Assembly: GCA_000231825.2 (NCBI GenBank)
Contig: JH720336.1
Span: 314,235-378,234 of the forward strand
Length of the DNA: 64,000 nucleotides
From: Tetrahymena elliotti 4EA
Lineage: Eukaryota; Ciliophora; Oligohymenophorea; Hymenostomatida; Tetrahymenidae
Direction of reading: 5' to 3'
The first letter of the stretch is position 1. The number at the start of each line of letters is the position of its first letter. Under the pieces are notes generated by a model. The model was not told the DNA's origin. It saw only the letters and a list, made by a program, of their open reading frames with translations, and ran no database searches. A program made the position numbers and the translations under genes. Positions 25,200 through 38,239 of the stretch are shown here, in pieces.

Positions 25200-27488
25200 T
25201 CAAAGATCAATATTATTGTCTATTTGCGGTAGCTCTTTTAAAGTCTGTAGCATACCATTTTAAAAAACTAACTTCTTTGAAGTTAAAAAAATAATTTTTT
25301 ACCCAGAATTATCTATTACTGTTTAGGGGAAATTACTATTTAATCTCATTTTCGAAGTTACAACTTAAGAATATTACACTTTATTATTAACTTAATTGAT
25401 TTGACTTTACTAATCTTCTATATGCTTTAAACTAGCTATTTCTTTAGTTTATTGATCTAAATATGCAGGTCCGACCTTTTGTTCTTAACGTTTGCTTCTA
25501 TATTCCATAAGTTCTAAAATAACAGAAACAATATCTACTAACATATTAGCAGAAGTCATTATAATATTAATTAAGTTATTTTTATAAATATATTTTGAAG
25601 TAAAATCTGCTAGAGAATTAAAAGATTCCATGTAAACTTCTAGAGTTGGTTTTTCTGAGCCGATTTCTTCAAGTGAATTTTTATATTTTGAAGATAAATT
25701 AAAAGCATTTACTGAAACCTTTTTTTAAAATATGTTTTTGAAATTCAATCCATAATAAATAAATTAATATTTTACAACTAAAGCTGCTATTTTAAATATA
25801 AAACTTAGTACTAATTTATATCTTTTCAGCTTTACAACTATTTCAGAATCAATTTCATATTTTTTTATCACTAGCAAGTAAATATGCTGACCATTACAAA
25901 AAAAACCAAGATAAACAACCGATGCAGCACTCACAATAAGTGTAGATAATATAGCATCTAAAAGATTTTGAGCATTCAGTAAAAAATCAACCAAAGGATA
26001 TAACTATTTAATAAATAAAATCAATAAAATCTTATTTTTAATTAAATCTTTCAAAATAATTCTTATACCAAATCTCTATTTTTAATTGCCCAAGGTATGA
26101 ATGGTTTGTAATATATAGGGTAATTTTCGTTTGAATTATTTATGTCATATCCTGTAAATTTTGACACTTTATCATAATCTTCATCACCCAAATTGTATTA
26201 ATAGAGTTATTTTTCAGTCAACTAATTTATTTTAAATAAAAAAAATAATTTTTCATTTTATTTTTCGGATTAATTGAATTGGAGATTAAATGCCTCAAAT
26301 TTTCTTGACTTCAGGATTAATGGATTAAATGCCTAAAATTTTCCTTGATTTTGAGGATGAATTGAGTTGTAGATGAAATATCTCAAATTTACACTTAAAA
26401 AATATCTATAAAAATTAATTACAGCTAATTCTGTTTTGATAAAGTTTGTGTCTTGATCACAAATTTCTCTTTACCATATAAATAGAAGGTATTCATCAGC
26501 ATATTTTGTTTCTATATGATTAGGAAAAATAATTAAAAACTATGTAAAGCAAATACTTTTTTTAAGCAGACTAAATAAAAGTCTAAAATTTTATAAGTTA
26601 ATTTACAATTATAAACATTGAAGACACAAGGTCCTTTGCCAGAGGTAGAAACGATTTATGAGATAGGTAATTGATCTGCATTTTTTCCTAGCTAATCAAA
26701 ATAGAAATGTAAATTGTCATTCACTTGTATATGACCCCAATTAGAATCATATAGATTTGATATAGCTGTGGTAAAATGAAGCTAATATATTGGGCAGGGA
26801 TCAGTCTATGATACACAAATAACTGATGTTGGTATTGAAGGATTTCCACATGTCTTTTGGGTGTCTTTGCATGTTCCAGTTTAATTTGCTGCTATTTTAT
26901 AAAATTAGTTAACGCTTTTAGCTCTTTCTCCACACAAGGCTAATTTTTTCCCTTTTGAATCAACTAATTTGAATAAAAATAATTTTATTTTATAATAAAT
27001 TTAAAACTAAATTTCAAAACCTGCTAAACTTTAAAATTCTCTTTAAGATATAGGATAAACGCTTGTACAGCCGTATTGGGTTGTTACATCACAAAAATTT
27101 TTATACATAATATTTTCAAGATCTATGCTAGAAGCTTTACTACAATCACAACCTGTATATGTTCCATTCCAATTAATATTAAAAAGACTAGTTTCATTAC
27201 TATTACAATATCCATTTTAAGCTAATCTAAAGTTAATCAAGTAAGGCTGTCTTAAATTATCAGCTATTGTAACATATTGGTCTACTTTTTGTTATGTATC
27301 TTTAAATGTGATCCAACTTATTTTAAAAGTAGAATAAAAAACAATTCTGCTAAAAATAGGCATACATACCTTAGTCCCAAAGAAACTACTGAAAAAGCTG
27401 TTGAAAAAAATAGAACTGATAATTCAATATTCTTTCTAACTTGAGGAGTTAAAAACTATTTAACCTTCGTTTTTATTTCAGAGATCAT
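25200..27488 (-). CDS. Cys-rich multi-span membrane protein
   Basis: Minus-strand gene with several introns. The start at 27488 gives MISEIKTKVKQFLTPQVRKN followed by a membrane span (LSVLFFSTAFSVVSLGL). The large extracellular part is Cys-rich: NWNGTYTGCDCS, NFCDVTTQYGCTSVYP, GTCKDTQKTCGNPS and ICVSQTDPCP. After FIPWAIKNRDL come further hydrophobic segments (ILSTLIVSAASVVYLGFF; YKLVLSFIFKIAALVV), then a cytoplasmic tail with a coiled-coil-like LDQQTKEIASLKHIEDQQ, ending at TGA 25202-25200. This layout (N-terminal span, Cys-rich ectodomain, C-terminal spans, charged tail) is common among unnamed ciliate membrane proteins; I cannot assign a function. An intron at about 26216-26425 contains a triplicated repeat. 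Confidence 0.75.
26267..26390. repeat. Threefold degenerate repeat within an intron
   Basis: Three successive units of about 40-48 nt share the pattern GGATtaAtTG...GATTAAATGCCT(C/A)AAATTTTC: about 26267-26312, 26313-26354 and 26355-26390. They lie between the coding exons EYLLFIWQREICDQDTNF and YNLGDEDYDKVSKF of the Cys-rich membrane protein gene, so they are intronic. Confidence 0.75.
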
Positions 27489-28601
27489 ATACTTGCTTTG
27501 TTTTTAATAAATCAATGAATCCTCTTAAATAAGAATGAAATAATCTTAATTTTTTATTTGTTCTCAAAGAACAGTAAAAGTGATTAAAACTAGTTTTTTG
27601 TTTGGATATTAATTTATTGAAATTATTCTTGTCAAATAATTCTAATATTATCTATCTATCGATCAATACTTATTTCAAGTTTAATTAGTTTCTTCCGCAT
27701 TTCAGGATTAATTTTAAAAGAAAAAAATTTATCAATTCAATAAATAAAAGAAACTAAAATTGATTCTCATTCATCTTTTTCATTTGTGGATAATTTTAGT
27801 TTAATAAAAAAACTCATTCTTTTATGAAGAGTTTATCATTTACTCTAATTATCAATCAACACCTTTTCTTGATTTAGAAATCTTTATTTTTTATAAAATT
27901 CTTTGATTTTGAAAGAGATGTTAATTAACTTTTTACTTTTAAAAATTAAAACTGAAAATAAATTAAAATAAAAAAAATTTAGGTGTAATATCTTAGTTGA
28001 GAAAAAATGACAATTATGTCTAATATTTATGAATCGCTCGCTAACTATCATTTTTGGCAATTTTATTTTGAGATCATAATCCCTAATTGGTTATTTATTA
28101 AATAATCATTGTCTAATACTGATTCAATGCCTTAAAATGAATAATTAAATTATGATCTAAAACTCATTTATAACTCTTCATAAAATACCGTAAATCCTTA
28201 TAAGTTAAGGCCAGCCCCAGGTCTAATTTTTACTAAAGTTGGAAGACCTCTAAAAAATATTTTAAAATTTGGCTTTAATTTATTTAGTCTTAATTTATTT
28301 ACAAGGATTTACGGTATCCTAAACTAAAATAGATTCATAAACAAATGTTTATTGGTTTTTGTTTTTAATATAATTTTTGAATAAATTCAAAAGCAAGAAA
28401 TAAATTATTAAATATTTTTTTAATTCTAATTTATTTCCTTTACTTTTAAAAAGATATTATGAAAGAAATATTTTTAATTTAATTTATGAAATAGATAAAT
28501 ACAAAATAACATCATTTAATTTAGCTAGCTTTTTTAAATCTTTTAATTTAGAAATTAATATATTATTATTTAAAAAAATATTTTTTTTAATTTTAAATGA
28601 A
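27489..28601. other. Intergenic
   Basis: About 1.1 kb upstream of the Cys-rich membrane gene and downstream of the minus-strand LRR gene. AT-rich with no coding-like frame. It holds the inverted-repeat element at 28185-28317. Confidence 0.55.
28185..28317. mobile_element. MITE-like 133-bp element with terminal inverted repeats
   Basis: ATACCGTAAATCCTTATAA at 28185-28203 is matched by its reverse complement at 28299-28317, 18 of 19 positions. The C/G-containing ends contrast with the AT-rich surroundings. The ends read TA-CCG...CGG-TA, as expected for a Tc1/mariner-type TA target duplication. An inner palindrome pair (AGGTCT 28219-28224, AGACCT 28244-28249) adds a second stem. No coding capacity. 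A regulatory or transcript-end hairpin is the alternative. Confidence 0.5.
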
Positions 28602-29996
28602 TCAACAGTGTTGCAAAGATGCAATAACTAATCTTGGTAATTTATGAGCCTTTCTTCTAATAGCTATATTTCCTATTTTTCCAATATTATTTGCACTATC
28701 ATAATTAAAAAACATTAATAAACATCTTTAATTGTTAAATAAATATATTTATTTAAAAAGAAGAATTCATTTACTAAAGATTAACAACCAAAACATTTAT
28801 TTTGTTGTATTCTTAAAAGGCTTTACTTAATTAAATGGCTCCTATTTGATTTATTGCGTTGTATCTTTTTTTAATTAAAATATTTTGCATATTTTTTTTT
28901 TTTTGTTATTTAATTTTACGTTAAAAATAGTTAAAGGACTTTTAGATTTTAATACTTTTCTAAAAAATAAGAAGCTCCATCATCACCAACGTTATTATTA
29001 CTATTTAAATAAATGGTATTTATTAGATTTATAGATTAAGTTAAATTTATACTCTAGCCATATGCAAAGGTTGGTAAGTTTTGTGCAGTGGATTAAGTTT
29101 TATCCAATATATTATACACCATCACTAATTTTATTTGTACTTTTTATTTTAAATTTTAATAATAATTTTATGAAAAATAAGTTTTTGAAAATAAAATAAA
29201 ATTACCTTAAATCCAAAGTCAAGTTAATTAAATTTAAACATTTTCCTAAATTTATACCTAAAATTTTGCCACATTCATGATCAAGTAAGGTTTTACTGGT
29301 TTTTAATTAAATATTCTTTCAATTTTGTTTATGCAGATTTTAAATAGTAAATAAAATTCTAAAATATTAATCAAAATAACATTAAAAAATATTTACTAAA
29401 GATTTAAGCTTAAATTTGTTAGGTTTGTAATATTCTAAAAACTATCTGATAAGCAAGAAAATTCTTTTTACTTTAATTAACTATTACTGTTAGCATTTAA
29501 GGTTATTCTAATAAAATAAATAAATTTAGATACTTCAAAATTAGCTCGAAATTCTCCAAATTCATACAACTAGCTACTAATCCTTGTTAAAGGCTTTCTA
29601 AAGCTTCATAAGATAGATCTTTTTATCTTGTTTTAAAAATATTAATAGAAAATTCACATAACAAAATTAACAAACCTAAATTCTAAAGTGAGTTTTTTCA
29701 TAGATTTGCAATTTTTTAAAAATTGACCCAACTAAATTATCTCTGAATTAGTGATATCATATCTTAAAGAAAAAATTTATTATTATTTTTTTTTTTACAA
29801 ACTGATAAAAATTCATTTTGTTTAAAAAATGAAAGTTAATTTTAAACTTTACCCAAAGTATAATCCTAAATAAGAAAAATTAGATATTTCTTCTTTTTAT
29901 TCTATCAACTATTTTATAAAAAAATAAGAGATTTTGATTTAAAAATATCTAATTTACCTTATCAAATTAGTAGATTTTACAGCCTTCTTAGATCAT
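28602..29996 (-). CDS. Leucine-rich-repeat (RNI-like) protein
   Basis: Minus-strand gene with short exons. ATG 29996 opens MIQEGCKIYQFDK (exon to 29958). Later exons carry the Tetrahymena-type LRR pattern: QLGQFLKNCKSMKKLTLEF, SYEALESLQQGLVASCMN with LENFELIL, FQNITNLTNLSLNL, then INTIYLNSNNNVGDDGASYF with LEKYQNLKVL. The last exon reads NNIGKIGNIAIRRKAHKLPR and stops at TGA 28604-28602. These repeats form a curved binding surface, and the family is strongly expanded in ciliates. No kinase or other fused domain is visible. Several repeats are separated by introns, so exon borders are approximate. Only four or five repeats can be read, which is short for the family; a decaying copy is possible but no internal frameshift is proven. 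Confidence 0.7.
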
Positions 29997-30444
29997 ATTT
30001 TGATTGTTTTAATTTTAAAAATTTTAAGCCTTTTATTATTGCTAAAAATAAATGAAAATAATTTCAAATTTATTAAAGTTTTCTATAAAAAAATGAATGT
30101 TTACTTAAGATTCTTCTTGAAAATGCAAAGCAATATTTTTTTATTTGAGAATTGGTCAAGATTTAATGATTTATTTTTATTTTTTTGGATTCAATTTGAG
30201 ATTTTTGTAGAAAAATATTTTGAAAAATGTTTGATTAAAGTGGCTAAATTATTGGATTTTAATAATTAAAAATTTATGATTACTGATTTATATATGTAAG
30301 TTGAAATAGCAAAAAAGTGTTTGTTTATTTTTTCATTTAATTTTAATTAAATTTTTAAAAATCTTAACTCATTTTTTAATCACAGAAGTTTATAAAAAAT
30401 AAGAGGTTAGGTTGCTCATTTTCAATAAAAAGTAGATCTTTAAA
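29997..30444. other. Intergenic, divergent promoters
   Basis: Short AT-rich spacer between the LRR start (minus, 29996) and the myosin start (plus, 30445). The 89-codon plus ORF at 30000-30269 is mostly Phe, Leu, Lys and Asn and has no family features, so it is taken as chance. Confidence 0.5.
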
Positions 30445-33400
30445 ATGAACATCGAATCATAAATTTAGGATGAATAAAAAACATATGATGACATGGTCGA
30501 AATGGCTGTGCTTAATTAGTCTGAAATTCTAAAAAACATATCAAAACGCTATAGGCAGGATAAAATTTTTACATTAATAGGGCCTACTTTGATAGTCATG
30601 AATCCTTATAAGCAAATAAAAAGCTTATTTGATGAATAAGTTATGCAAATGATTTCTTATTAAGCAAAATAAAAACAGGAAATGATTAATTAATAGCAAT
30701 AAATCAAAGAATATCCTCATATTTACTCAATATCTGCTTCGGCATATGAAAGTGTTTTCAAGAGTAACATAAATTAAGCTATTGTAATCAGTGGTGAATC
30801 GGGAGCAGGAAAAACAGAAAATGCAAAATACGCTATGAGTTATTTAACATAGCTTTCAACTTAAAAAAATAGCTAAGAAGAAGTATTTTAAAGTAGGAAA
30901 ATATCAGATCCAAATCGTATTAGAGGAAGTAGTGTAGCTAGCAAGCCAATAGAGCAATAAATTTTGTTTTGTAATCCAATTATGGAGGCTTTTGGAAATG
31001 CAAAAACAGCAAGAAATAATAATTCTTCCAGATTTGGTAAATATGTATCTATTCTTGTTGAGTGTAATACTTAAAGAATCTTAGGGGCACAAATATAAAA
31101 ATATTTACTTGAAAAAAGTAGAGTTACTCATATTGCAAATTAGGAAAGAAACTATCATATATTTTATCATCTACTTTCTAACAAAAAGATCACTTAGGAT
31201 CTCAAAATATCAAGCAATCCTTCAGACTACTATTTCTTAAATTAAAGTGGCATTTACACAGCTGAATAAATTAATGACTTTGAACTCTTTTAGGAAGTAC
31301 AAAACAGCTTCCAAAGCATGGGATTCTTACCTGATAAAATATTAACTGTCTGGTAAATACTTGCATCCATATTACTTTTAGGTAATTCTTTGTTTTATTA
31401 ATCTCTAATTATCCGTTGAATTCGATTGAAAACAATTCACAGCCAGATAGATACATAGATAGATAGATAGAAGATCAATTAATTATTTGAGAAATCAATT
31501 TTGATTTGAAATAAATTTTTTTTTTTCCAAAATTCTAAATTCATACCAAAAAAATTTTTAAGTCTTAGTACTTCAGAAATTCTTCATTTCCATTTAGATT
31601 CTTAAATATCTAATTAATACTGTTTAAGAATATTTATTTAATTACTCCCATCTTAATACGTATTTAACATAAGACATTTTTAATAAAATAAAAAAATTTA
31701 AACATTTGTTTAGAAAGGTGAAATATAATTTGTAAAAATAAAATAAAATCACCTTATTAAATACTTCAATCAATAAATATAAAGTGAGATACTTCATTTT
31801 AATTATTCAATCAATTTAATAAAATCACTAAGATGTTATAGAAATATAGGTAAAGGTATTTATTTCCCCGTTTAGATATTCATACAATAATAAATTTAAC
31901 CTGTCAGGTCATAAAAAATGATTCTTAAATTAAATATTTTTATTTAAAATCATAATAAATTGAAGCTTATATTTAAAAAAACTAAATAGAAAAGTATTTG
32001 ATAAGAAAAAATTCTTATAGAAACATAGAAATAAAATGAATACGGTAAAATAAAAATATAAATAAATTTAAGCTTACCATTGAAAAAAAGTAAATCAGCA
32101 AAATATTTTGTAAAAACTCTCCTTAATTTAAATATTATCCAAAATAATGAATTGAAGCTTATTTTTCAAGAAAGTTAAGAGACAAAATACTCTATAAAAA
32201 ATTATTCTTTAAGTAATAATTCTAATAAATGAGTTTGATTTGAATAGAAATGAGAATAAATTGAAGTTTACTTTTACAACAATAGAATAAATAAAAAAAT
32301 TATTTGAGAATTAATATGGTAGAATAAGCTAAAATAAAATAATTTATTTAAAATATTGAGCGAGTTAATTTTGAATACAAAATTTTATTTTATTTTATTT
32401 TGTTTAAATAATTTTTTAATTGAAAATAATTAGGAAATATTTAATTTAGTTTAGAAGGAGAAGATAAAGTTGTAATTTAAAATAAAGATGTTTTAAGTTA
32501 AATTTCTAGTTTGTTGTGTTGTGATGAGGAGCTTATTTAGAAGGCTTTAACAATTAAAATTTTGGAGACAGGCAAAAATTAATTGGAAGTTCCATTAAAG
32601 GAGAATGAGTGTGGAGCTATGAGAAATTCCTTGAGTAAAATATTATATGATAGATTATTCACATGGTTAGTTTAATAGTTAAATTCTGCAATCAACCCAC
32701 CTGCTTTGAAATAGGTCAAATCACTTTCAATTGGTAAAACATAACATTTTTTTTGAATGATATTTTTAATTAGTTATTTTTTGATTATTTAATTTATTAG
32801 GTCTTTTAGATATTTTTGGTTTTGAGAATTTCTAAATCAATAGCTTTGAATAATTGTGCATCAACTACACCAATGAGAAGCTTCAAAAGTTATATATTTC
32901 TTATGTATTTATTAATGAAGAAAAAATTCTAAGAGAAGATGGGTTAGGATAATATTTGAATAATTTGAGCTATTAGGACAACTAAACAGTTTTAGATTTA
33001 ATTGATTCCAAAGAAGGTATTTTAGAGTTACTTAACGATTAATGCAAAAATAAAGGTGGTACTGACAAGAAATTTTTGGAATCAACAAAATCTCTTTCTA
33101 ATAAATTTGAAAAAATACAGTTTCCAAAGATATAGAAATCTACATTCATAATAAAGCACACTGCAACAGATGTAGATCATTTTATTTAGGTTTGTTTGAT
33201 GGTTTAATTATTTTATTTTAAAAACATAGGTCGAGTATTCTTCCGAAGATTTTTGTGATAAAAACAAAGATGAAGTCAGTAAGTAAATTGAAAGTTGCAT
33301 AAGACAGAGTAAAAATTAGAATGTTGTTTCTATTTTCTCAGTTGAGGGAAATGATGTGGCGACTAATTAGATAAATTAAATGTAAAAGGATAAGTTTTTA

Positions 33401-36400
33401 GGAGAGAAATTTAGAAATTAAATGAATGATTTAATGAATGTCTTAAACTCATGTCAAGTTCACTTTGTTAGATGCATTAAAGTATTTTTTATTTTTTATG
33501 ATAGAGTTTTAATTAAAAAAATATTTTAATTTTAGCCAAATGAGACAAAAGAGAAGGACCACTTTGCCGAATAGTATGTTGCTTAATAAATATAATATCT
33601 TGGAGTTTTAGAATCAATAGAAGTTAGAAAATAAATGTATCCCTTTAGAAAAACTTATTAATAGTTTTATGAATTGTATTATCTGATAGATGAACAATTG
33701 AGAGTAAAAGGAAATCCTAAAAAAGTTTCATCATCTATCAATTATAGACAAAGTGCTGAGTAACTCATTTAAAGAAACTTTCCTCATTTTAATTAGAAAT
33801 GTTGTCTGTTTGGTAATTCTAAGATTTATTTCAAGGGAGAGAGTGAAAGAGAATTAGATTTTAAGAAATAATAAATTCTAAGATAGTTGTATCAGGAAGC
33901 TGTGAGATATATTTCAGGCTTGTCAGATAAAGTTTATTAAAATTAAAAGAATTAACAAATTAGTGCCTTATTCTAATTTTCTAAAGATTTCTGTCTTAGA
34001 TTTAAATTAAGAAGAATTATTGTGAATAAACAATAAAAAATAACCAATGCTATGGAAAAGGCTTTGAAAACTTGGAGGTAGGTTAAAAATAAACTAAAAG
34101 AATAGGAAATAGAGAGCAAGAAAAAGTAAAAGTTGAAATAAGAAGAAGAAGAAGAATTGAAGAGAAAATAAAAATAAATAGAAGAAGAGGAAAGAAAAAA
34201 TTAATAATTATCATAAAAAGATGAATATTATGATGAATATGAGAAAAATATGGCAAATTATATTGCTTCTGATTCTAAATCGAATATGCATTTGATAAAT
34301 TAACTAGAAACAGAAGATGATACAGATAGAAAAATTAATTTTTCTGATACAAAAAGAAATTTATTAAATTAAATAAATGAACAAAGTAATTATGTACCAA
34401 ATAACTAAGAATCGTTTTATAGCAGTTCTATGTATGATTATTAATCATAAAACTTCCAAAGTGTTATTGATTAAAGTTATGCTAGCATTAATGGAATTAA
34501 ATTGTATGAACAAGAAGACTAAAAAAGAGTTGAAGAACTCATTTAAAAAGAAGGAAAATGTGAAAAACAATCTGATTTCTAGCTCTCTTAATATACAAGT
34601 ATAGCCAAGTATTATACTGGCAAAAAAGAGTTAATTGTTGAACCTCCTTCTTAAGAGGAATTAGAAAACCCTGTAAAATTTCAAATAAATTTACGATTTA
34701 TAATAGACATTAAAATAACAAATCATTTAAAGCTGAATAGAAATTATCTTATCAATGAAAAATAGCAAAATCATCAAATAAAAATTTTTAGAATTTGAAT
34801 TTAATCAATAATTTATTTTTACTCAAGATAAAAGTTACTCTCAACTAATTCAACTAATGATTTTTTAATTCATTTTTACTTTTGATGAGTTTCTATTCTG
34901 AGTTATCTATCAAAGCTCAATTTTATTCAATCTTCTTAATTTCCCTGAGAGCTAATTTTGTAAAAATTTAAAGGACATTGCTTAAATGAGTTTTAATTTG
35001 TTGATTGCTTATTAATTATAATTAAAATTTTAATTAATTATGTTTAAATTAATTTTAAAATGTTTGTTATTTAAATGAAATAGCCTCTGATAATTTAGAT
35101 ACTGAGTACAAAGTAAACTTTTTCTGAGCCTATCACATAAAATTAAATAAGTGATGTGCTTTTTTTGGAATTCAAAGAAAATGAACACAGCAAATAAACA
35201 TTAGAAGAATTCAAGAATTTTTAATTAGATAATTTCTTAAAATATGTTTTGAAAAAGAGATCAAAGAATATATTCTAAACGAAAGATATAAGAGAGATTA
35301 TGGTTGTATCAAGGAAATAACTTTCTAGTAGCTTGATTAAGTTAACAAAAGAAGAAGATAAAAGAGCTGTAGATATTTTTAAAGAGATACTCAAACTAAT
35401 GTAGAAAAAAAATGAATAAGGAAATGATTAAACAGATGTAATAATTTATTCAATAATTTTGAATTGTATGAATACAAGTCTTAACTTTAAAGACGAAATA
35501 TTCTTACAAATGCTCAAATAGATCAACAATAACAAAAGTAAAATAGAAATTATTAGAGTTCTTTAGCTAATGACTGCTTTTACTTACATGTTTAAACCAA
35601 GCTTAGATGTAATCCGTAGTGCCCTTCAGTTTTTATATATTATATATAACTCACTAAAGACAAATGGGATAGATGAATTTTAGTCAAAATAATTCTAATT
35701 TTTAATTAATAAATTAATTAAAGACAGAACAAGAAAGTAAAATGAAAAGAAATATCCTCTTGCAATATATTAGATTCGCTATTTGATTAATTTAAAATAA
35801 ATTAATTTCCCTCTCATTCTTCCAAATGGATCTATGTACTGTATCAATATAGACCCTACATATTAAATAAGTGATTTAAAGTCAAAAGCTCTTGAATTAA
35901 TGAAAATACCTAAAAGAATTAGCAAGGAACTATTTGGAATTTTCAAGGTATTAACATTCTTTGTCATTCAATCAATTTTTTTAAAGATATTTTTTATTTT
36001 TGAAATTAGGTTTCTGATATAGTGGATTCATATGAAGAAAAGATATTTGCAGATACAGAATATGTGTGGGATTTAATTTCAGAGTTAGAGTTTAAAAAAT
36101 TAGAATCCTAAAATCAATAGAAGAAATTTGACTCAATTTTCATTCTTAAGATAAAATATGGCTATAAATTCAGTCCATATGATGTTGTTTCTATTTCTTA
36201 CTTTTATTACCAATCAAAGCTAGATATAATATCCAATAAAATAAAATTAAATGATGAAGATAACTTAAAGATATCTTGCTTATATATTTATTTAAATTAT
36301 GATCCATCTACCAAATACAATATTGATGAGATATATTAAAACTCTTAAAATTTACCAGAAGAAGAAAAGTAAAAAATATGTGAATAAATTCCAGTTATGC

Positions 36401-37018
36401 TGGCTTAATTGTAACCTTACTTGAGAAATGAATTGTAGGCTAAATTAGAATATATATCTATCCTCTCTAAATATGATGAGTACATGAGTTGGATTCTTCG
36501 TAACGTCACAGCTAAATTAGACTAATAAACCTACATAGTTTCTTTAAACATAAATCCTTTTATAATTATATTAAATTTCAACTAAAATACCAAAATGGTT
36601 TCACTTAAAGTTCCAATCGAAATAATCTCTAACCAATTTATTGAAAATGAAACGTAATTTTTTACTTTAAATTATTTTCTTCAATAAAACAAACAATACA
36701 ATAAATAGAATAGATCTTTCAAAAAGAAATTTCATTTTTCTAAATTAATTTCTTTTTTTATTTTAGCATTCTTATTTCAAATAAATATTTTTTAATTAAT
36801 AATAAAGGTGCTTGATTTTAAAATTGAAAGAATAAGATGATAAGCAGTACCCTCGTATGATAATGTTCGAGACATCTTTTGCTTAATAAATATTTTCTTA
36901 CTTAAGTAATTATGTTGAAATGATAATAGAGCAATAATAAAAATAATAAAATTATCTTGATTATAACTCTCGTAATGAAACGAGTAGCTACGATATATCA
37001 TCATCCTTTAATTAATGA
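30445..37018 (+). CDS. Unconventional myosin heavy chain with MyTH4-FERM tail
   Basis: ATG 30445 ([20 protein letters not shown]). The motor head has P-loop [15 protein letters not shown] (30793-30819, residue about 117), switch I region [21 protein letters not shown], and switch [12 protein letters not shown] spliced across an intron ending before 32802. The converter is followed by a Lys/Glu/Gln-rich coiled stretch (about 34080-34200) with no clear IQ motif. The tail holds a MyTH4 domain ([38 protein letters not shown]) and a FERM domain ([16 protein letters not shown] through [18 protein letters not shown]), ending TGA 37016. Intron 31382-32433 is 1052 nt. Head plus MyTH4-FERM resembles ciliate class XIV-type myosins; such tails bind microtubules or membrane cargo, and a Tetrahymena relative acts in phagosome traffic. 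It is an actin-based motor. Family call is very secure; the class is inferred. Confidence 0.93.
31382..32433 (+). other. 1052-nt intron in the myosin gene, with GATA microsatellite
   Basis: GT at 31382 and AG at 32433 restore the frame [16 protein letters not shown] (GATA)n tract lies at 31445-31471. This intron is much longer than the 50-150 nt introns elsewhere in the window, and no ORF or structured RNA was recognised in it. Confidence 0.85.
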
Positions 37019-38239
37019 TAATGAACATAATAAGAAGATATTAATTCAAATAAATTATAAACTCAGCCTTCAAAAAATATATTTTTCTAAATTAAATAAA
37101 AACTAAAAAAAATCTCTTTTAATTAAAATATTTTTTGATCTTATCTTATGATATTACAAAAGTTATTATAAAAAAATCTAATTTAATTATTCTATTTTTT
37201 TTGTACAATTAAAGTAAATAATTATTTGCTTTTCCCTTTTCTAAAATTAAATTTAAATATCCTCTTTACATTCACAAATTCTCTTTTAAATTAATTCAAA
37301 CAGCAAAAGTAGATGTATTAAATACACATTTTTGCATCAATAATTATAATAATACATCAAAAGTTTGAATATTAACTATACATATTCATCAAAAATCAAT
37401 ATTTAATTAAAATATTTTTTGATCTCGTTATTAATTGTTATTATTTAAAATTCTAATTTGATTATTTTTTAATTTTGTTCAAGTAATATTGATGCATTTG
37501 ATTGCTATTTTTATTATGGGTTTTTATAAATGCAGTATAACTTTTAGAGTTAGGTACCTTAGAGTTTTAGGCAAATTTTTAAGTCCCTTTCAAAAGATAC
37601 AGCAAGTTTAATAAATCAATTGAAAATTAAAATATTTTTTGAAAACATAGAGATTTATTTATTTTGATAAGAAATAAATAAAATCTTCATAAAATTTTTA
37701 GAAATATAAATAAATTAATCAATGAATAAATTGTACTCCACCTTGGATATATTTTTAATAAACAATTTATACAATAATTTCATAGATTTTAAATCATCAT
37801 CAATTATATTACATTTTCGTCCAAATAATTTTTTGAATTTTCATGCATTTTTTTCAGAACTCTCATTCATTTTTATATCCAAAAAAAAAATATTTTTTAA
37901 GAATTTTTGCCCACAAAACAAAGGCAGTATTCATAAGTATATTTAAATATAAGATTTCTCATTAAATTAATTAAATTTGATTGAATTATATTTTGTATTA
38001 TTCTGTATTTATTATTTAAGAATTTAATAACATTGAAAAAATAAATCATAACTTTGAGTTTTATTTAAAAAGAATAAAATTTGCTCAGATTCAGATTCGT
38101 TTCTATCTGATTTTTTTTCATTTAACTTTTATTAAATTTTATAAAAGTCTTAATTTAGTTCTGTAAATTAAATTTAATTCTTGATAAAAACTCTTCTAAT
38201 TAAATATGGCAGCCATAAATTATTTACTTATGCATTGAT
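37019..38239. other. Intergenic with degenerate duplication
   Basis: AT-rich spacer between two plus-strand genes. A block starting AATTAAAATATTTTTTGATC occurs near 37121 and 37405, with similar sequence for about 100 bp downstream of each; a weaker echo is at 37628. The 74-codon ORF at 37722 has only generic AT-rich composition. Confidence 0.55.
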
